Origin: Mugil cephalus
Taxonomy: Eukaryota; Chordata; Actinopteri; Mugiliformes; Mugilidae
NCBI RefSeq assembly: GCF_022458985.1
Contig: NC_061772.1
Location: 31,321,506-31,385,505 of the forward strand
Length of the DNA stretch: 64,000 bases
Direction of reading: 5' to 3'
Shown here: piece by piece, positions 35,702-48,168 of the stretch
Numbering within the stretch: position 1 is the first letter of the stretch
How the letters are laid out: the number at the start of each line of letters is the position of its first letter
Made by a program: the position numbers and the translations under genes
The notes under the pieces: generated by a model
Seen by the model: the letters and a program-made list of their open reading frames with translations, nothing else
Told to the model about the DNA's origin: nothing
Databases searched by the model: none

Positions 35702-36690
35702 CGTAGGACATTTTTAGCCTAGTTCTGTAGCCACATAGCTAAGGAATATCTCAATCCCACCAACATACTTTTTTTGGGGAAACAGAGCCAGAGTCCCGGC
35801 TTTAAGAAAGGGGACCAGGGGGTGTGTTCTAACAATAGGGCCTCCCCGGAAAAGTCTACGTCAGGGTGCTGGAAAAGAAGATCCGATAGTTGAACCTTAG
35901 AACAAGGAGGAACAATGTGGTTTTCATCCCGGGGGCGTGGAACCACGGACCAGCTCTCATTCAGGCCCTGGACCAAAGCAGTGAGAGTCTGGACCATGTA
36001 GCCGGCTGTAAGTCGGACCTGTTCCAGGTTCCTGTTCCTGTTCCAGGTCCTCTGTCACCGGAAGGAGGGTGGAGGGTGTCGGAGGATCTTGTCCCTGCTT
36101 TTTGCGGGTGATGTGGTTCTCCTAGAAACTGGGATGAAGATCAGCATCTCCAAGTCTGAGGCCATGGTTCTCAGTCGGAAAAGGGTGGATTTCCCACTCC
36201 GGGTTGGGGAGGAGGTCCTGCCTCAAGTGGAGGATTTCAAGCATCTCGAGATCTTATCCAGGAATGAGGGTCGGATGGAGCGGGAAATCAACAGAAGGAT
36301 CAGAGCAGTCCGATCTTAACCGTGGTGAAGAGAGAGCTAAGGTGAAGCTTTCCATTTACCAGCAGATCTATGTTTCAACCGTCAACTATGGTCAAGAACG
36401 AATGACCCAAAGAACAAGATCACGAGTGCAAGTGGCCAAAATGAGTTTCCTTGGTTTCCTTGGCAGGAAGGCTGGGTTCAGCCTTAGAGACAGAGTTAGG
36501 AGGTCAGAGCAGAACCACTGCTCCTCCACAGACAGAGGAGTCAGTTGAGGTGGTCCAGGAATCTGGTAAGGACACCACCCAGAAGGAGGCCTCGGGGTCG
36601 CCCCAGGATTGTATCTCCCCTCTGGCCTGGGAATGCCTGGGGATTCCTCTAGAGAAGCTTCTCCGGGAGAAGACGGTACAATGGTATATT
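35702..36690 (+). mobile_element. Non-LTR retrotransposon relic (RTE/Rex-like reverse transcriptase end)
   Basis: Translation in changing frames gives LLFAGDVVLLETG (active-site region, ADD changed to AGD), ISISKSEAMVLSRKRVDFPL, REINRRIRAVRS and TRSRVQVAKMSFLGFLGRKA. The order is right for a fish LINE reverse transcriptase C-terminal half. Frameshifted and dead. Confidence 0.8.
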
Positions 36691-37147
36691 TCAAAAAGTA
36701 TGAACTCCAGTGGCGTCCATTCTTAATCTCCAGGCTTTAGTGTGACGTCTCTAAGTCCAACTCATCTGGGAAGTCTTTCCACAGGTTTAAGAGTGTATTT
36801 ATTCCAGCAGCTCATTAGTGATGTTGGAGCAAAAGGCCTGGCTCACAGTCCTCATTGAATTCATCTCAAAGGTGTTGTATGGGGGTGAGGTGCAGGTGTG
36901 AACAACCAACCCCCACCATCGCCCCCCCTCCACCAAACTCCACCCTTGGCCCAGTGCAGTCAGACCAGTAGCGTTCTCCTGGGAACCTCCAAACCCACAC
37001 TGGTCCATCAGTCTTGCTTAGTGTCACACAAAATGATGAAATTATTGCTATCATCAATGTACTGATCAACAAAATTTCAAGGATATTTTTCTTTCACTTT
37101 CCTGACTGTTGTACTTGTTTTTGTTTTAGACTCACTGTGATCTCAAC

Positions 37148-38538
37148 ATGGGTGATGTCAAAACTCTCGTCCAAGAAATATTCTCTTGGCTGAAACTGCA
37201 GGAAGAAAGTGCAAAGAAGTTGGAGAACCTGGCCAATGAGATGGAAGAACGTCAGAAAGCCATTAATGTCACTAAAGTTGTAGGGAGCTCTGTCTCTGTA
37301 GGTGGTGCAGCTGCCCTGACAGTAGCAGGGATAACATTCCTCACAGGAGGAGCAGCAATACCTTTTATAGGTGCAGCAGCAACAGTAGCATCAGTGGCTG
37401 GTTTGGCTACAAACGTTACCTCTGATATCGTTGGTGCCGTTAAATCAAAGAACACCATGGAAGAGGCAGAGGAGATTACAAAGAAGATGGAAGATCTTAA
37501 GAAGAAGATTCAAGAACTTGTGAAGTCACTGAGAGAGGAGTGGCTGAAGAAAGAAAAACAGGAACCAGGAACTTCTCCAGAAGATTATGTTATCAGAGAA
37601 ATTGTGAAAGAAATAGCAAGACTCAACGGATTTAAAATGGATGATGATTTGTACAAGAAGATGTCTAGAAAAAAGCCTGGTGACAATCTTCTCAACAGGA
37701 TCGATTTCCCCATGCTTTCAAACTTCATTCTCACTATTGCAGTTGAAATAGCAGATGAAGAACTGAGAGCTGCCAAGATAGCTGCAGCAGATCTCGCAGC
37801 GAAGGCCATAGAGAAAGGTGCAGAAGAAGCCACAACAAGATACGTAATGAAAGAAGCAGCAAAGGTTGCAACGACAGCTGCTGTGGCAAAAACTGCTGCA
37901 GAAGAAGCTGCAAAAGCTGCAACAAAAGCTGGTCTGGAAGGATCAGTTAAAGTTATAACAGCAAAAGTCACAGGAGGAGAAGCAGCTAAGCTTATTATAG
38001 CAAAAGCCACAGCAGAAGAGGCAGCAAAGGTTGTAGCAGCCAGAGCTGCAGCCAAACAGGCAGCAGAACAGGCAGCAAAAGCTGCTGCAGCCAAAGCTGC
38101 AGCTAAAGCTACAGCTAAAGCTGCTGGACGTGTGAGTATCAACCACATTAACAGGTGATATCAGGGAGTTATGTCTTTTAAATGAAAAATGTCCTCGTCC
38201 AGATGGATAATGTGTCCTTCTTTGCTCTGTTCAGGCTCTTGGTGGAGCGATTGGACTCGTGTTTACGGTTCCTGAGCTGATTGGCAACTGTAAAGATCTG
38301 GACAAATGTGACACAAAAGCCAGTAAATTCCTGAGAGAGAACGCCAGCGCCATCCAGACAACTGCTAAACAGCTGAGAGGAGAACTGGACGAAATGCAGT
38401 GAGTCTCAATACAACATTATTCACAATGAAAAGAGATGAGATTTTTTTTAAATGCTATAATAGAGCAGATTATATCAGTAATATTGCTTGTTTTTTGTTC
38501 TTCACAGGAAAATGTTTGGTGGGTTAGCTGCAGTTTAA
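37148..38538 (+). CDS. Apolipoprotein L-like protein, copy 2
   Basis: Exons 37148-38131, 38235-38398 and 38508-38538 splice in frame (phases 0 and 2) into about 392 residues. The first 170 codons are almost identical to copy 1, with the same acceptor and start context. The paired hydrophobic helices (VVGSSVSVGGAAALTVAG; GAAIPFIGAAATVASVAG) are kept. The middle diverges (KKPGDNLLNRIDFPMLSNF) and the alanine-rich tract is shorter: exon 1 encodes 328 residues against 367 in copy 1. Exon 2 (ALGGAIGLVFTVPELI, then LDEM) is conserved. The last exon ends KMFGGLAAV in place of the lysine-rich tail RRLAAKKKEK of copy 1, so the two C-termini differ in charge. Likely transcribed from the promoter near 34.0 kb. 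Function by family only: lipid or membrane association, possible defence role. Confidence 0.85.
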
Positions 38539-39400
38539 CGCTGCATTGGAAACAATTATAAACTATGTAAAGTTGCAAAGAAAACTGCCAAGATGAGACC
38601 GTTCTGCAGAGACTGAGAAAGGAGTTTGACTCCTTTTTCAAACTCATGGAGACGTTTCACTTCCTGAAAAAATTTTTTAAAAAAATAGATCTTTGAAAAT
38701 GAAAAAAACAATGAATAAATGAATGAAAACAATGAATTTCTGGATCTTCAGTAAGAATCTGTTCTCTGTCATTACATCAGCATGAACATCTGATTGCACT
38801 GTAGTGGACATTTATGTTAATAAATGATCACCAAGAACACTCTGGTCTTTCTGTGTGTTTAATCCAGCATCTGTAAATGGGCCCACGACACAAACAAGGC
38901 ACGAAGCACAGAACGTAGCAAAATGAGCCAACAGTTCACAAAACAGACTCACTTTAAACCCTCTGTCTGCTGAAGGAGGTTCACTCCTCTCTAGTCTGGT
39001 TCTCCCAGGTCCCCTCACAGATAGAACATAAACTGAACCCAAAGCAGTAAAACAAGTGTAATATTAACGCCAATGGCCACTAACTCCTCACCTCCACAGT
39101 GTTTCAGACAGGGACAGACCTAATGTTTAAATAGGTGTTTAAACAGAAACACACGCCAACTGTTGACTCTTTTATTCACTGCTGGAGTTCACTCCACCAC
39201 AGGTGTGAATTTCCAACATCACAGACGTGGAGAAAACACATTCTCAAGGATTTTAACAGAGCAGATCTCAAGCTTGAAATGTCTAAATACAGACAACACG
39301 TGATGTGCCCCACCAGGGACACGAAGACTCTGGACCACTGCTACACCACAACAAAAGACGCACCCTGTCATAGACTGGGTTGTTGGAAGCATTGCTACCT
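38539..39400 (+). other. 3' UTR and spacer after APOL-like copy 2
   Basis: Possible poly(A) signals AATAAA lie near 38714 and 38818. No other gene is recognised before the Gypsy relic. Confidence 0.45.
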
Positions 39401-41380
39401 GGAGTTCACACTGCCACTCTTCCTGTCTTAAATCTGCTCTGCCTCATTGTCCCAGGATTCCTTGTCCCTCTGTCCTCGCTGAAGTCTTCAGTAAACCCCA
39501 GCCGTGTCACTATCACCTTGCCTGCCGTTGCTCTGCCTACCAACAGGCTGTATAACCGCTCACGGACATCAGCGAGTTGCTCAATGCAGGTTTTATCTGC
39601 CCCTCATCCTCTCCACTGGGGGCAGGATTCTTCTTTGTATTCAAGAAAGACAAGTCCCTGAGGCCTTGCACTGATTGTCGTGACCTCAACAACGCAACTG
39701 TAACGAGTAGGTACCTTCTCCCTCTTATCACTTCAGCTTTCGAGTCCCTCCAGGGTGCTACTGTCTTCAGTAAACTGTGGAAGTGAGAAGGTGACTAACG
39801 GAAAACTTCCTTTAACATGCCTCTGGGGCATTTTGAGTATCTGGTCACGCCTTTTGGTTTGATCAATGCCCCCGCAGTTTTCCAAGCCCTTGTCAATGAT
39901 GTGCTAAGAGATTCCCTGAACTGTTTTGTGTTTGCATAGCTCAATGACATTCTCAGTTTCTCCCAAGCCTAGAAGAACACATTGTGCATGTGCGTCAGGT
40001 TCTCCAGAGCTTGTGAAAGAACAAACTGTTTGTTAAGAGCAAAAAGTGTGAGTTTCATGCTTCCTCAGTTGCCTTCCAAGGCTACATCATGGAGAGTGGG
40101 CAGGTACAGATGGATCAAGCCAAGGTCCAGGCAGTCACCAAATGGCCCGGCACAGCACCAGGAAGCAGCTGCAAAGATTCCTTGGGTTCTCTCATTTCTA
40201 CCGCAGGTTGTCAGGTAGTAGCACCACTCACCAAGTCAGCATCTTCATCTGTCCCTTTTGTCTGGTCTCCTGCGGGCGAAAAGGCTTTTTACAAATCCAA
40301 GAAGCGCTTCTCCACTGCCCCCGTCCTGGTGCAGCCTGACCCCATTTGCCAATTTATCGTTGAGGTGGATGTCTCAGATGTTGGTATGTGTGAAGTGCTG
40401 TCCCACAGCAGACAATAAACTTCACCTCTGTGCTTTTTTCCCCTAAGAAAGTGACCCCTGCAGAGAGAAATGATGATGTCGGCAACTGGGAACTGGTACT
40501 GATGTGATGCTCGCCCTGGAGGAATGGTATCACTGGTTGGACGGTTCTGAAATTCTTTTTATTGTGTGGATGGATCATAAAAACCTAACCTACCTTCAAT
40601 CTGCTAAATGCCTTGACTCTCAACAAGCTTGTTGGGTATTGTTGTTTGGCTGATTGAGGTTCACCATGGCCTACTGGCCTGGCAGTGAGAACACTGAGCC
40701 GGACGCCCCGTCCAGACAGTATCTGTAGGATTCTGACAACATGCTCCCTCCTGCCTGGTGGGCTCCCTGACATGGGAGTCATTGGTTAAGACTGCTCTCC
40801 ATGATGGTCCTGGTCCTGGTGAAGGTCCCCTGGGGCTTCTTTTTGTACCTGCCTTTGTCCGTTCTCAGGTTCTGGGATGTGGATGCACCACCACCCTGGT
40901 ACCACCCTATGGCTCCTCCAACGCCACTTCTGGTAACCTTCCACTGGAAGCAGGTACCTGTGAGTACGTCATGGCCTGTACTGTCTATGCCACAGGAAAA
41001 GCCACTCACCGCCCCCTGCTGCCCTGACTTTGTGACTGGCCTACCTCGGTCCAAAGGTAACAAACCTGTACTAGCAACTGTTGAACGTTTTTTAATACTT
41101 TACACTTTGTGGTCTTATCCTAGTTGCCCTCTGTTGCTGAGACGGCCAGGATTGTGGTGGATGTTCTGCATCCATGGTTTCCTGCTGGGCATTGTTTCAT
41201 ACAGAGGTCCCCAGTTCAGTTTTGCCGGGCACTGGGGGCCACTATTAGTCTGTCTTCTGGACATCATCACAGTCCAGTGGTCACACTGAGAGGTCGAACC
41301 AGGACCTGCAAACCACCCTACAGTGTATCTGTACCTGTGACCCAGTGTCCAAGAGTTGTGTGATTTCACCACGAGTCTCT
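39401..41380 (+). mobile_element. Gypsy-type LTR retrotransposon relic: RT, RNase H, integrase
   Basis: Pieces in order: [19 protein letters not shown] (RT, 39644-39700), [20 protein letters not shown] near 39833, FLGFSHFYRR near 40180, RNase H-like region near 40350-40600, then integrase pieces 40800-41365. Many stops and shifts. No LTR identified at either end. It keeps the RT that the antisense Gypsy relic at 10.7-12.7 kb lacks. Confidence 0.8.
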
Positions 41381-41816
41381 TAGATGATGTGTAACTTTAA
41401 AAATATTAAAGCATAATCTAAAATAATCTAATAATCTGTTGATTGGTAAATGTTGTGTAGTAACCGGAGATCAAAGCAAGAACAAACTTCTATTAAATTA
41501 AAACATTTCAATGCATCCATCTAAGGATGAATAAAGACATGCTTATCCCGCTCCTTTTCCCAAGTAACCAAGAATAAGCTACTAATGGTTGTTGTATGTA
41601 AAACATTCAGAGATGTGACAAACTCTTCCTCCCGCTGTGCAGTAGTACTTATTATACTACTACTCTTTAACAAATGGACGTTGTTTTACATATGTACACA
41701 GTAACCATGGGTTTCGGTGGTGGGTAGTAGAACTGCTGTGTGACGGGTTTCTAAATAAAAACTGAACTGATAGTTGTGAAAAGGTTTTATTGTGCAAGTG
41801 TTGTATTGAGACTCAC

Positions 41817-42352
41817 TGCATTTCGTCCAGTTCTCCTCTCAGCTGTTCAGCAGTTGTCTGGATGGCGCTGGCGTTCTCTCTCAGGAATTTACTGGCTTTT
41901 GTGTCACATTTGTCCAGATCTTTACAGTTGCCAATCAGCTCAGGAACCGTAAACACGAGTCCAATCGCTCCACCAAGAGCCTGAACAGAGCAAAGAAGGA
42001 CACATTATCCATCTGGACGAGGACATTTTTCACTTAAAAGACATAACTCCCTGATATCACCTGTTAATGTGGTTGATACTCACACGTCCAGCTGCTTTAG
42101 CTGTAGCTTTAGCTGCAGCTTTAGCCTGTCCTGCCTGTTCCGCTGCCTGCTGCAGCTTTCTTGGCAGCTTTCAGTTCTTCATCTGCTATTTCAACTGCAA
42201 TAGTGAGAATGAAGTTTGAAATCACAGGTAAATCCAGCCTCTTCTTGACAGACACCTTCTTGTACAAATTGTCATCTATTTCAAATCCGTTGAGTCTTGC
42301 TATTTCTTTCACAATTTCTCTGATAACATAATCTCCTGGAGAGGTTCCTGGT
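41817..42352 (-). pseudogene. APOL-like pseudogene, 3' half, inverted
   Basis: Exon 2 is intact at 41980-41817 on the minus strand (164 nt, flanked by AG and GTGAGT as in copies 1 and 2). Upstream of it comes the end of exon 1 with a very short alanine-rich part and the segment EDYVIREIVKEIARLNGF (42340-42290). The alanine tract is mostly deleted, and no third exon is seen beyond 41811. It stops abruptly at 42352, where sequence of the opposite orientation begins. Confidence 0.8.
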
Positions 42353-42960
42353 CCAAGAAATATTCTCTTGGCTGGATCTGCAGGTAGAAAGTGCAAAGAA
42401 GTTGAAGAACCTGGCCAATGAGATGGAAGAACGTCAGAAAGACATTAATGTCACTAAAGTTGTGGGGAGCTCTGTCTCTGTAGGTGGTGCAGCTGCCCTG
42501 ACAGTAGCAGGGATAACATTCCTCACAGGAGGACTAGCAATACCTTTTATAGGTGCAGCAGCAACAGTAGCATCAGTGGCTGGTTTGGCTACCAACGTTA
42601 CCTCTGATCTCGTTGGTGCCGCTAAAGCAAAGAACACCATGGTTTCATGATGTTCGGGGGACATAAAAGCTTGTGAAAATAAGATTAAAGAACTCATTAA
42701 GTCTGAGTCAGTGCATTTACATGCAGAGCTTAATCGAGCTATGCTCAAAATTAGACTTTCTCACTACAGAGGAGTGGCTGAAGAAAGAAAAACAGGAACC
42801 AGGAACCTCTCCAGAAGATTATGTTATCAGAGAAATTGTGAAAGAAATAGCAAGACTCAACGGATTTAAAATGGATGATGATTTGTACAAGAAGATGTCT
42901 GGAAAAAAGCCTGGTGACAATCTTCTCAACAGGATCGATTTCCCCATGCTTTCAAACTTT
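42353..42960 (+). pseudogene. APOL-like pseudogene, 5' half, broken
   Basis: From 42353 the + strand reads QEIFSWL and then 42402-42645 the helical and hydrophobic region (INVTKVVGSSVSVGGAAALT). It ends in a stop after KNTM, within about 120 bp of unrelated sequence (42646-42770), then resumes as EEWLKKEKQEPGTSPEDYV through FPMLSNF (42771-42958). The start codon region and the whole 3' half are missing in this orientation. EDYVIREIVKEIARLNGF occurs in both orientations, so this is more than a simple inversion. Confidence 0.8.
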
Positions 42961-43177
42961 CCATATTCCAAGATGACACCACCAGGATTCATGGAGCTCA
43001 GATAGAGAAAGAGGTTCAGGAACCATGAGACCAGACCAGAGTCCAGACCTGAACCCAGAGAGAATGTTTGGGATGAGCTGGAGACTCAGACTCTGACATC
43101 ATCAATACAAGATCTGAACTAAAAACACTGATGGAAGAAACTGGAGACACTGGAGAAGCTTCTTATTGGATCAAAGC
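42961..43177 (+). other. Decayed repeat-like sequence after the APOL-like pseudogene
   Basis: Stretches such as CCAGACCTGAACCCAGAGAG and TTTGGGATGAGCTGGAGACT recall the end of a Tc1/mariner-type transposase reading (PDLNP and WDELE motifs), but no frame survives. Confidence 0.35.
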
Positions 43178-43295
43178 TGGAGGAGCTCCGCCCACAGAGT
43201 AGAGGGAGGAGCTAAACCCACAGACTAGAGGGAGGAGCTCCGCCCATAGACTAGAGGGGAGGAGCTCCGCCCACAGACTAGAAGGAGGAGCTTTT
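43178..43295 (+). repeat. Minisatellite, about 28-bp unit, 4 copies
   Basis: Repeats of GAGGAGCTCCGCCCACAGAC with AGAGGGAG spacers. Confidence 0.85.
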
Positions 43296-44411
43296 AATTT
43301 GGTGGTGACTTTTCTTTTTTGGCCAGGCTGTATAATAATAATAATGATGTGTAATAAAATCAAATCATATTTCATAATAACTGTTAAATAAAGTATCTGG
43401 AGAACAGAGGAGATTAAAGGGAGAGTAGCAGAGCCTCAGAACTAGTTAAACCAAAACTAGAAACTAATTAAGATAACACTTCAAAGTGGAGTTCCTGTGA
43501 AAGGGTCCTAGTACTAAATATAACCCTCCTGTTGTGTTCCTGGTTCACTTTGACTCAGATCATTTAACAATACAATAATTCACTGGCTTTTCATAAAAGA
43601 TTTGTGTTAAAATTAGAACTATAGAATTATACAGTCTGTGGTTTAACCCATAAACCGATAAAAAAAAAAAGAAAACATGTGAGCAGGATGTCATGTGACC
43701 AGGCCCACTTCCTTGTTGTGTTGTGCTGACAAACCAGAAGCACCGTGATTTCACTTGCAAGCGTGCACAATTTATTTAAGTGAAAGTGACAAGAAACTGT
43801 GGCATGATCCATTAAACATGAGCAGAGAGATCAGCTGATCCTGGACCTGGAGGAGGAAACTCACCAGTCTGTTCAAGAAACCATGGAATTCAAATGGAAA
43901 CCTTCTAACAACCAGAGCTAGTTCAGAAGGTGTTTACTCCAATGAACTCAAGGAGATTAATAAAAGTCTAATGCTTTTCCTTTCATAAATCATCTACAGT
44001 GAAAGATTTAAATGTTATTTATAACATGTTTTAGTTCCAGTCCTGTTTACATGCAGATTTTTTCTATTGTTTAATAGAAAAGAATAAAAGACACATTTAT
44101 TTGCCCTTTTGTTTCAGTTCTAGTGAAATTACCCATTACTCATAATTAAGATGCTCCAATGTTAATCTTATTAATCTTAATCTTATTCCACATGCACTAA
44201 CTGCTGACTGCTTTTAATTGCTCTGTATCGCCACATGTGGAATAACATTAAAGCTGAATGTGAAGTGATCAAATTTATTTTCCTGTGGTCATAATGTTGT
44301 GGCATAATGTGTGAACTGAAAACGAACTAAAAGTGGTTTGTGTTTTATTGTGAAGGGCGCGTCTCCGATGCGGCCGCGGTGCATTGTGGGTATGTGTCAG
44401 TTTCCGGGAAT
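43296..44411 (+). other. Spacer and presumed rab8b promoter/5' UTR
   Basis: No exon recognised before the rab8b start codon. The last 70 bp are GC-richer (GCGCGTCTCCGATGCGGCCG), compatible with a TATA-less housekeeping promoter and short 5' UTR. Confidence 0.4.
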
Positions 44412-44985
44412 ATGGCGAAGACGTACGACTACTTATTCAAGCTGCTGCTGATCGGAGACAGCGGCGTCGGGAAGACATGTCTCCTCTTCAGGTTCAGCGA
44501 GGACGCCTTCAACACCACCTTCATCTCCACCATCGGTGAGTCCTCCTCCTCCTCCTCCTCCTCCTGCTCCTCCTCCTCCTGCTCCTGCTGCTTAGCTTCA
44601 CAGGCTACAAGCTAACGGCTGCTAGACCAGGAAACAGAAAGTGTTTCCGGGAAGGAGGGGGCAGCTGGTTAGTGACATTTGACGTCCTCCTTCTCCATCA
44701 CTGCTCCTCTTCCTCCTCCTCCTCCATCACTGCTCCTCTTCCTCCTCTTCCTCCTCCTCCTCCATCACTGCTCCTCTTCCTCCTCTTCCTCCTCCTTCTC
44801 CATCACTGCTCCTCTTCCTCCTCCTGTGGTGTGACGTCACTAACATGTCAGTGACTGCTGAACAGCAGAACAATGAAAACAAGTAGGAGAAGACGCTCTG
44901 CCCCGGTGCCTCATGGGTAACGTAGGCTGAAGGGTCCAGAGGTCTAGTCTGGGTCAAAGGTCAGACCAGGACCTGATCACATGTG

Positions 44986-45047
<62 letters not shown>

Positions 45048-47422
45048 CATGTTCATGGAAGAGGAGGAGGAGGAGAAAGAGAGAAAGAGGTCATCAGCCA
45101 AACAGCAGGAAGCAGCTGTGCTCAGACAGGAAGTGACTGTGGTGAAAATATCGAGTTCCTCTTTAACGAGGCTCAGTCAGCTGATCCAACCCAGTCATCT
45201 TCAACATCTTCATCGTCTTCATCATCGTCTCTGAATGTTTGTTTCAGGAATCGACTTCAAGATCAGGACCATTGAAATGGATGGAAAGAAAATCAAACTT
45301 CAGATCTGGTGAGTTGAGCTCTAGAACTCCAGCTCCCATGATGCTCGGCTGCTGGGCTTTGATTGGTTGATGTTGTGTGCAGGGACACGGCTGGTCAGGA
45401 GAGGTTCAGGACCATCACCACAGCCTATTACAGAGGAGCCATGGTAGGACACGCCCCCTCGCTCTGATATCACCTGTCAATCAACACGTGACTTATTCAT
45501 TAAATATTCATGAGTCTGCTCCTCCTCCTGTTCAGGGCATCATGCTCGTCTATGACATCACCAATGAAAAGTCCTTTGATAACATCAGGAACTGGATACG
45601 TAACATAGAGGAGGTAGGCCACGCCCTCAGGAGCTCAGAAGCTCCGCCCACCGGCCCTCCTGTCCTGCTTTGTGATTGGCTGGTTTATTTTACAGCACGC
45701 CTCCTCAGACGTGGAGAGGATGGTTCTGGGAAACAAGTGTGACATGAACGACAAGAGACAAGTGTCCAAGGAGAAAGGAGAGAAGGTTTGTCCACTTCAC
45801 TTCTCATTGTCCCGATTAAGAGAGGACACTAAAAAAAAAAAAGACGTGAGACGAACTCATTGATGTTTTTCCTGAGAGCAACACGTGTCTTTAACGTCTT
45901 TAACGTCTTTACCGTAGCTCGCCATCGACTGTGGCGTTAAGTTCCTGGAGACAAGCGCCAAGTCCAGCATCAACGTGGACGAGGTGAGTCCGGGTTTAGT
46001 TGTTTCCTCCGTCCGTTAGTTATTTGAATGGTTTTTAATAGGAACATACATAAAACACACAAAGAAAACAAAAGATACTAAATAATAATGGAAATGATGG
46101 TGCAAATATAAAAACTAAATAATCGTTTTTAGTTATTTTTTATTTATCCCTTATTGAACCAGGTTTGTCCCATTAAAAAACAAACAGAAAAACGAATTAT
46201 TGCCTTAATCGGACTCTAACAGGAGAACGTAAGTTCATTTAAACACGTTACGTTCTCATTATCCGATCAGATAATGCGACTGGATTCGATTTTCTCCGGC
46301 ACGTAAACAGAGAATCTCAGTTTTCAGTCGGATAACGTGTGTGACCCTGAACAAAAACATCCAAGAAGAAGAAGAAGCGTCTGCGATGATCTTACCTGCA
46401 CCAGAAGCAGCGTGAACATTACGTACGCGATTACACAATGTTCTATTGTCCCTCTGGTTGTTGGTTAAATGCCGGTTCTGCCGCATGAACAACTCGTTTA
46501 TTATATGACGTAACAGGTCAACCGGAAAGCGGCATGATATTAACATGATATTAACCCGCTGAAAAGACACGTATCGCCCCCTGGTGTGGAGGAGGAGAAC
46601 ATGTTCCTGTCAGTTATTCGTTTTTCTTGTGCTGCATTTAAACTGGGACAAGGACAGTTACAGGGTTAAAAGATACAAACAACACATATATTAGAAGATC
46701 ATAAAAACATCTGCACCCAGAGAGTTTTAACCTGAACGTTGTCAGTCATCAGGTCACGTTTTAATGGACTTCATTCAGAAACAGGAACCGGTCCAGTCCG
46801 TTTAAATTTAAACCTCAAACTTCGTCCAGACCCTCAGACCTGAACAAGATGAAACGTCTCCTCTACAAACACTCTTCTTCTCTTTGTTTTGGTTCCATTT
46901 ACACGATTAATTATTAAAATTAAACCATCAGACTGTGACAGTTATTAGACGCTGGATAGAAACGTTGAGAAGAAACGAGGCTCATTAACATGAACCATCT
47001 GGAGTTAAACAGATTTATGATGTAAATAACTAAAGAGATCTCCTCCTCCTCCTCCTCCTCCTCCTCTCTGCTCCTCCTCCTCCCTGCTCCTCCTCCTCTT
47101 CCTCCTCCCTGCTCCTCCTCAACCTCCTCCTCCTGCTCCTCCTCCTCCTGCTCCTCCTCAGGCCTTCGTCACATTAGCCAGAGACATCATGACCAGACTC
47201 AACAGGAAGATGGTGAGTTCAGGAACTGTAGGAAACCACAAACACTACCAGTTTATCACTCGGCTCATTGACCTCCTCCTCCTCCTTCTCCTCCTCCACA
47301 TGCTCCTCCTCCCCTCCCACCTCCTCCTGCAGACTGACAGCAGCCCCTCAGGAGGAGGAGGTCCAGTGAAGATCACAGAGTCCCGCTCCAAGAAGAGTCT
47401 GTTCAGGTGTTTGCTGTTGTAG
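44412..47422 (+). CDS. rab8b: Rab8b small GTPase
   Basis: Membrane-traffic GTPase acting on secretory vesicles, recycling endosomes and at the ciliary base. Eight coding exons: 44412-44535, 45248-45308, 45383-45443, 45536-45613, 45696-45785, 45918-45983, 47162-47212, 47333-47422. All introns are GT-AG with matching phases; total 621 nt, 206 residues. Visible motifs: P-loop GDSGVGKT, switch I with FISTIGIDFK, WDTAGQE, NKCD, ETSAK, and C-terminal CLLL for geranylgeranylation. Residues that separate Rab8b from Rab8a are present ([41 protein letters not shown]). Length is one residue shorter than the human protein as I recall it. No break was found. Regulation is not visible beyond a GC-rich start region. 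Confidence 0.97.
44989..45046 (+). repeat. (GT)n microsatellite in rab8b intron 1
   Basis: 58 bp of pure GT dinucleotides; CTC/TCC-rich tracts (44543-44825) lie upstream in the same intron. Confidence 0.97.
46000..47160. other. rab8b intron 6 with MITE-like and polypyrimidine sequence
   Basis: The segment 46220-46560 is rich in CG and in short inverted motifs (ATTATCCGATCAGATAATGC at about 46258-46277 and GTCGGATAACG near 46327), suggesting a non-autonomous DNA element; ends not defined. 47041-47160 is CTCCTC-rich and runs directly into the exon 7 acceptor, so the polypyrimidine tract is itself a tandem repeat. Confidence 0.4.
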
Positions 47423-47597
47423 GCGGAGCCTCCTGAAGCCCCGCCTCTGCTCACAGGGGAACCCCACCCCCACCCCGGCTGTGACTCCTCCTTCTTTTTC
47501 TTCTTCTGCTGTTTTGAGGGAGACGAGTGGACGAAGGAGGACGAGCCGACGTGAAGGAGCCGAAGAGACTGAATTAAACTGTTACAGGGAGAGAACG

Positions 47598-47735
47598 ACA
47601 TTCACTCATTCATCCATTCACTCATTCATCCAGACCTCATTCACTCATTCATCCATTCATCCATTCACTCATTCATCCATTCATCCAGACCTCATTCACT
47701 CATTCACTCATTCATCCATTCATCCAGACCTCATT
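47598..47735 (+). repeat. CATTCACTCATTCATC tandem repeat in rab8b 3' UTR
   Basis: Tetranucleotide-based array broken by three CCAGACCTCATT units, inside the presumed 3' UTR. Confidence 0.85.
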
Positions 47736-48168
47736 CCGCCTCATAGACGTCAGTCAGATCAGAACAGAGTTACACGTTTACAGGAAACCAGAGTCGTTCC
47801 TGATGAATCCATGAACTCGTCTTTGAACGAAATGAATAACTGAGTTCAGTTTAAATGACGCGTTCACAAAAACATCAGAAAAGTTTTATTTTAATAGAAA
47901 CAGAACTTTATTATAAATATTATTATTATTACTGATCTCTATCATTCCTCCTCAGAGTGTTTTATGTTACTTTTATGCCAGGACTACAAAGATGGCTGAC
48001 ATGCCTCTTCCAGCCGTCTTTAACCAATGAAGGAAACGTGAATCCTGAACCAGTGTTTGTTTGTTTGTTTGCACTTTCTAACTCTATGCAAGAACCAACG
48101 TTTGTTTTTCTTATTGTTTGTGTTACTGAGCTCTGATTGGACGACTTTATTTTTTTATTTCCTCGTTT

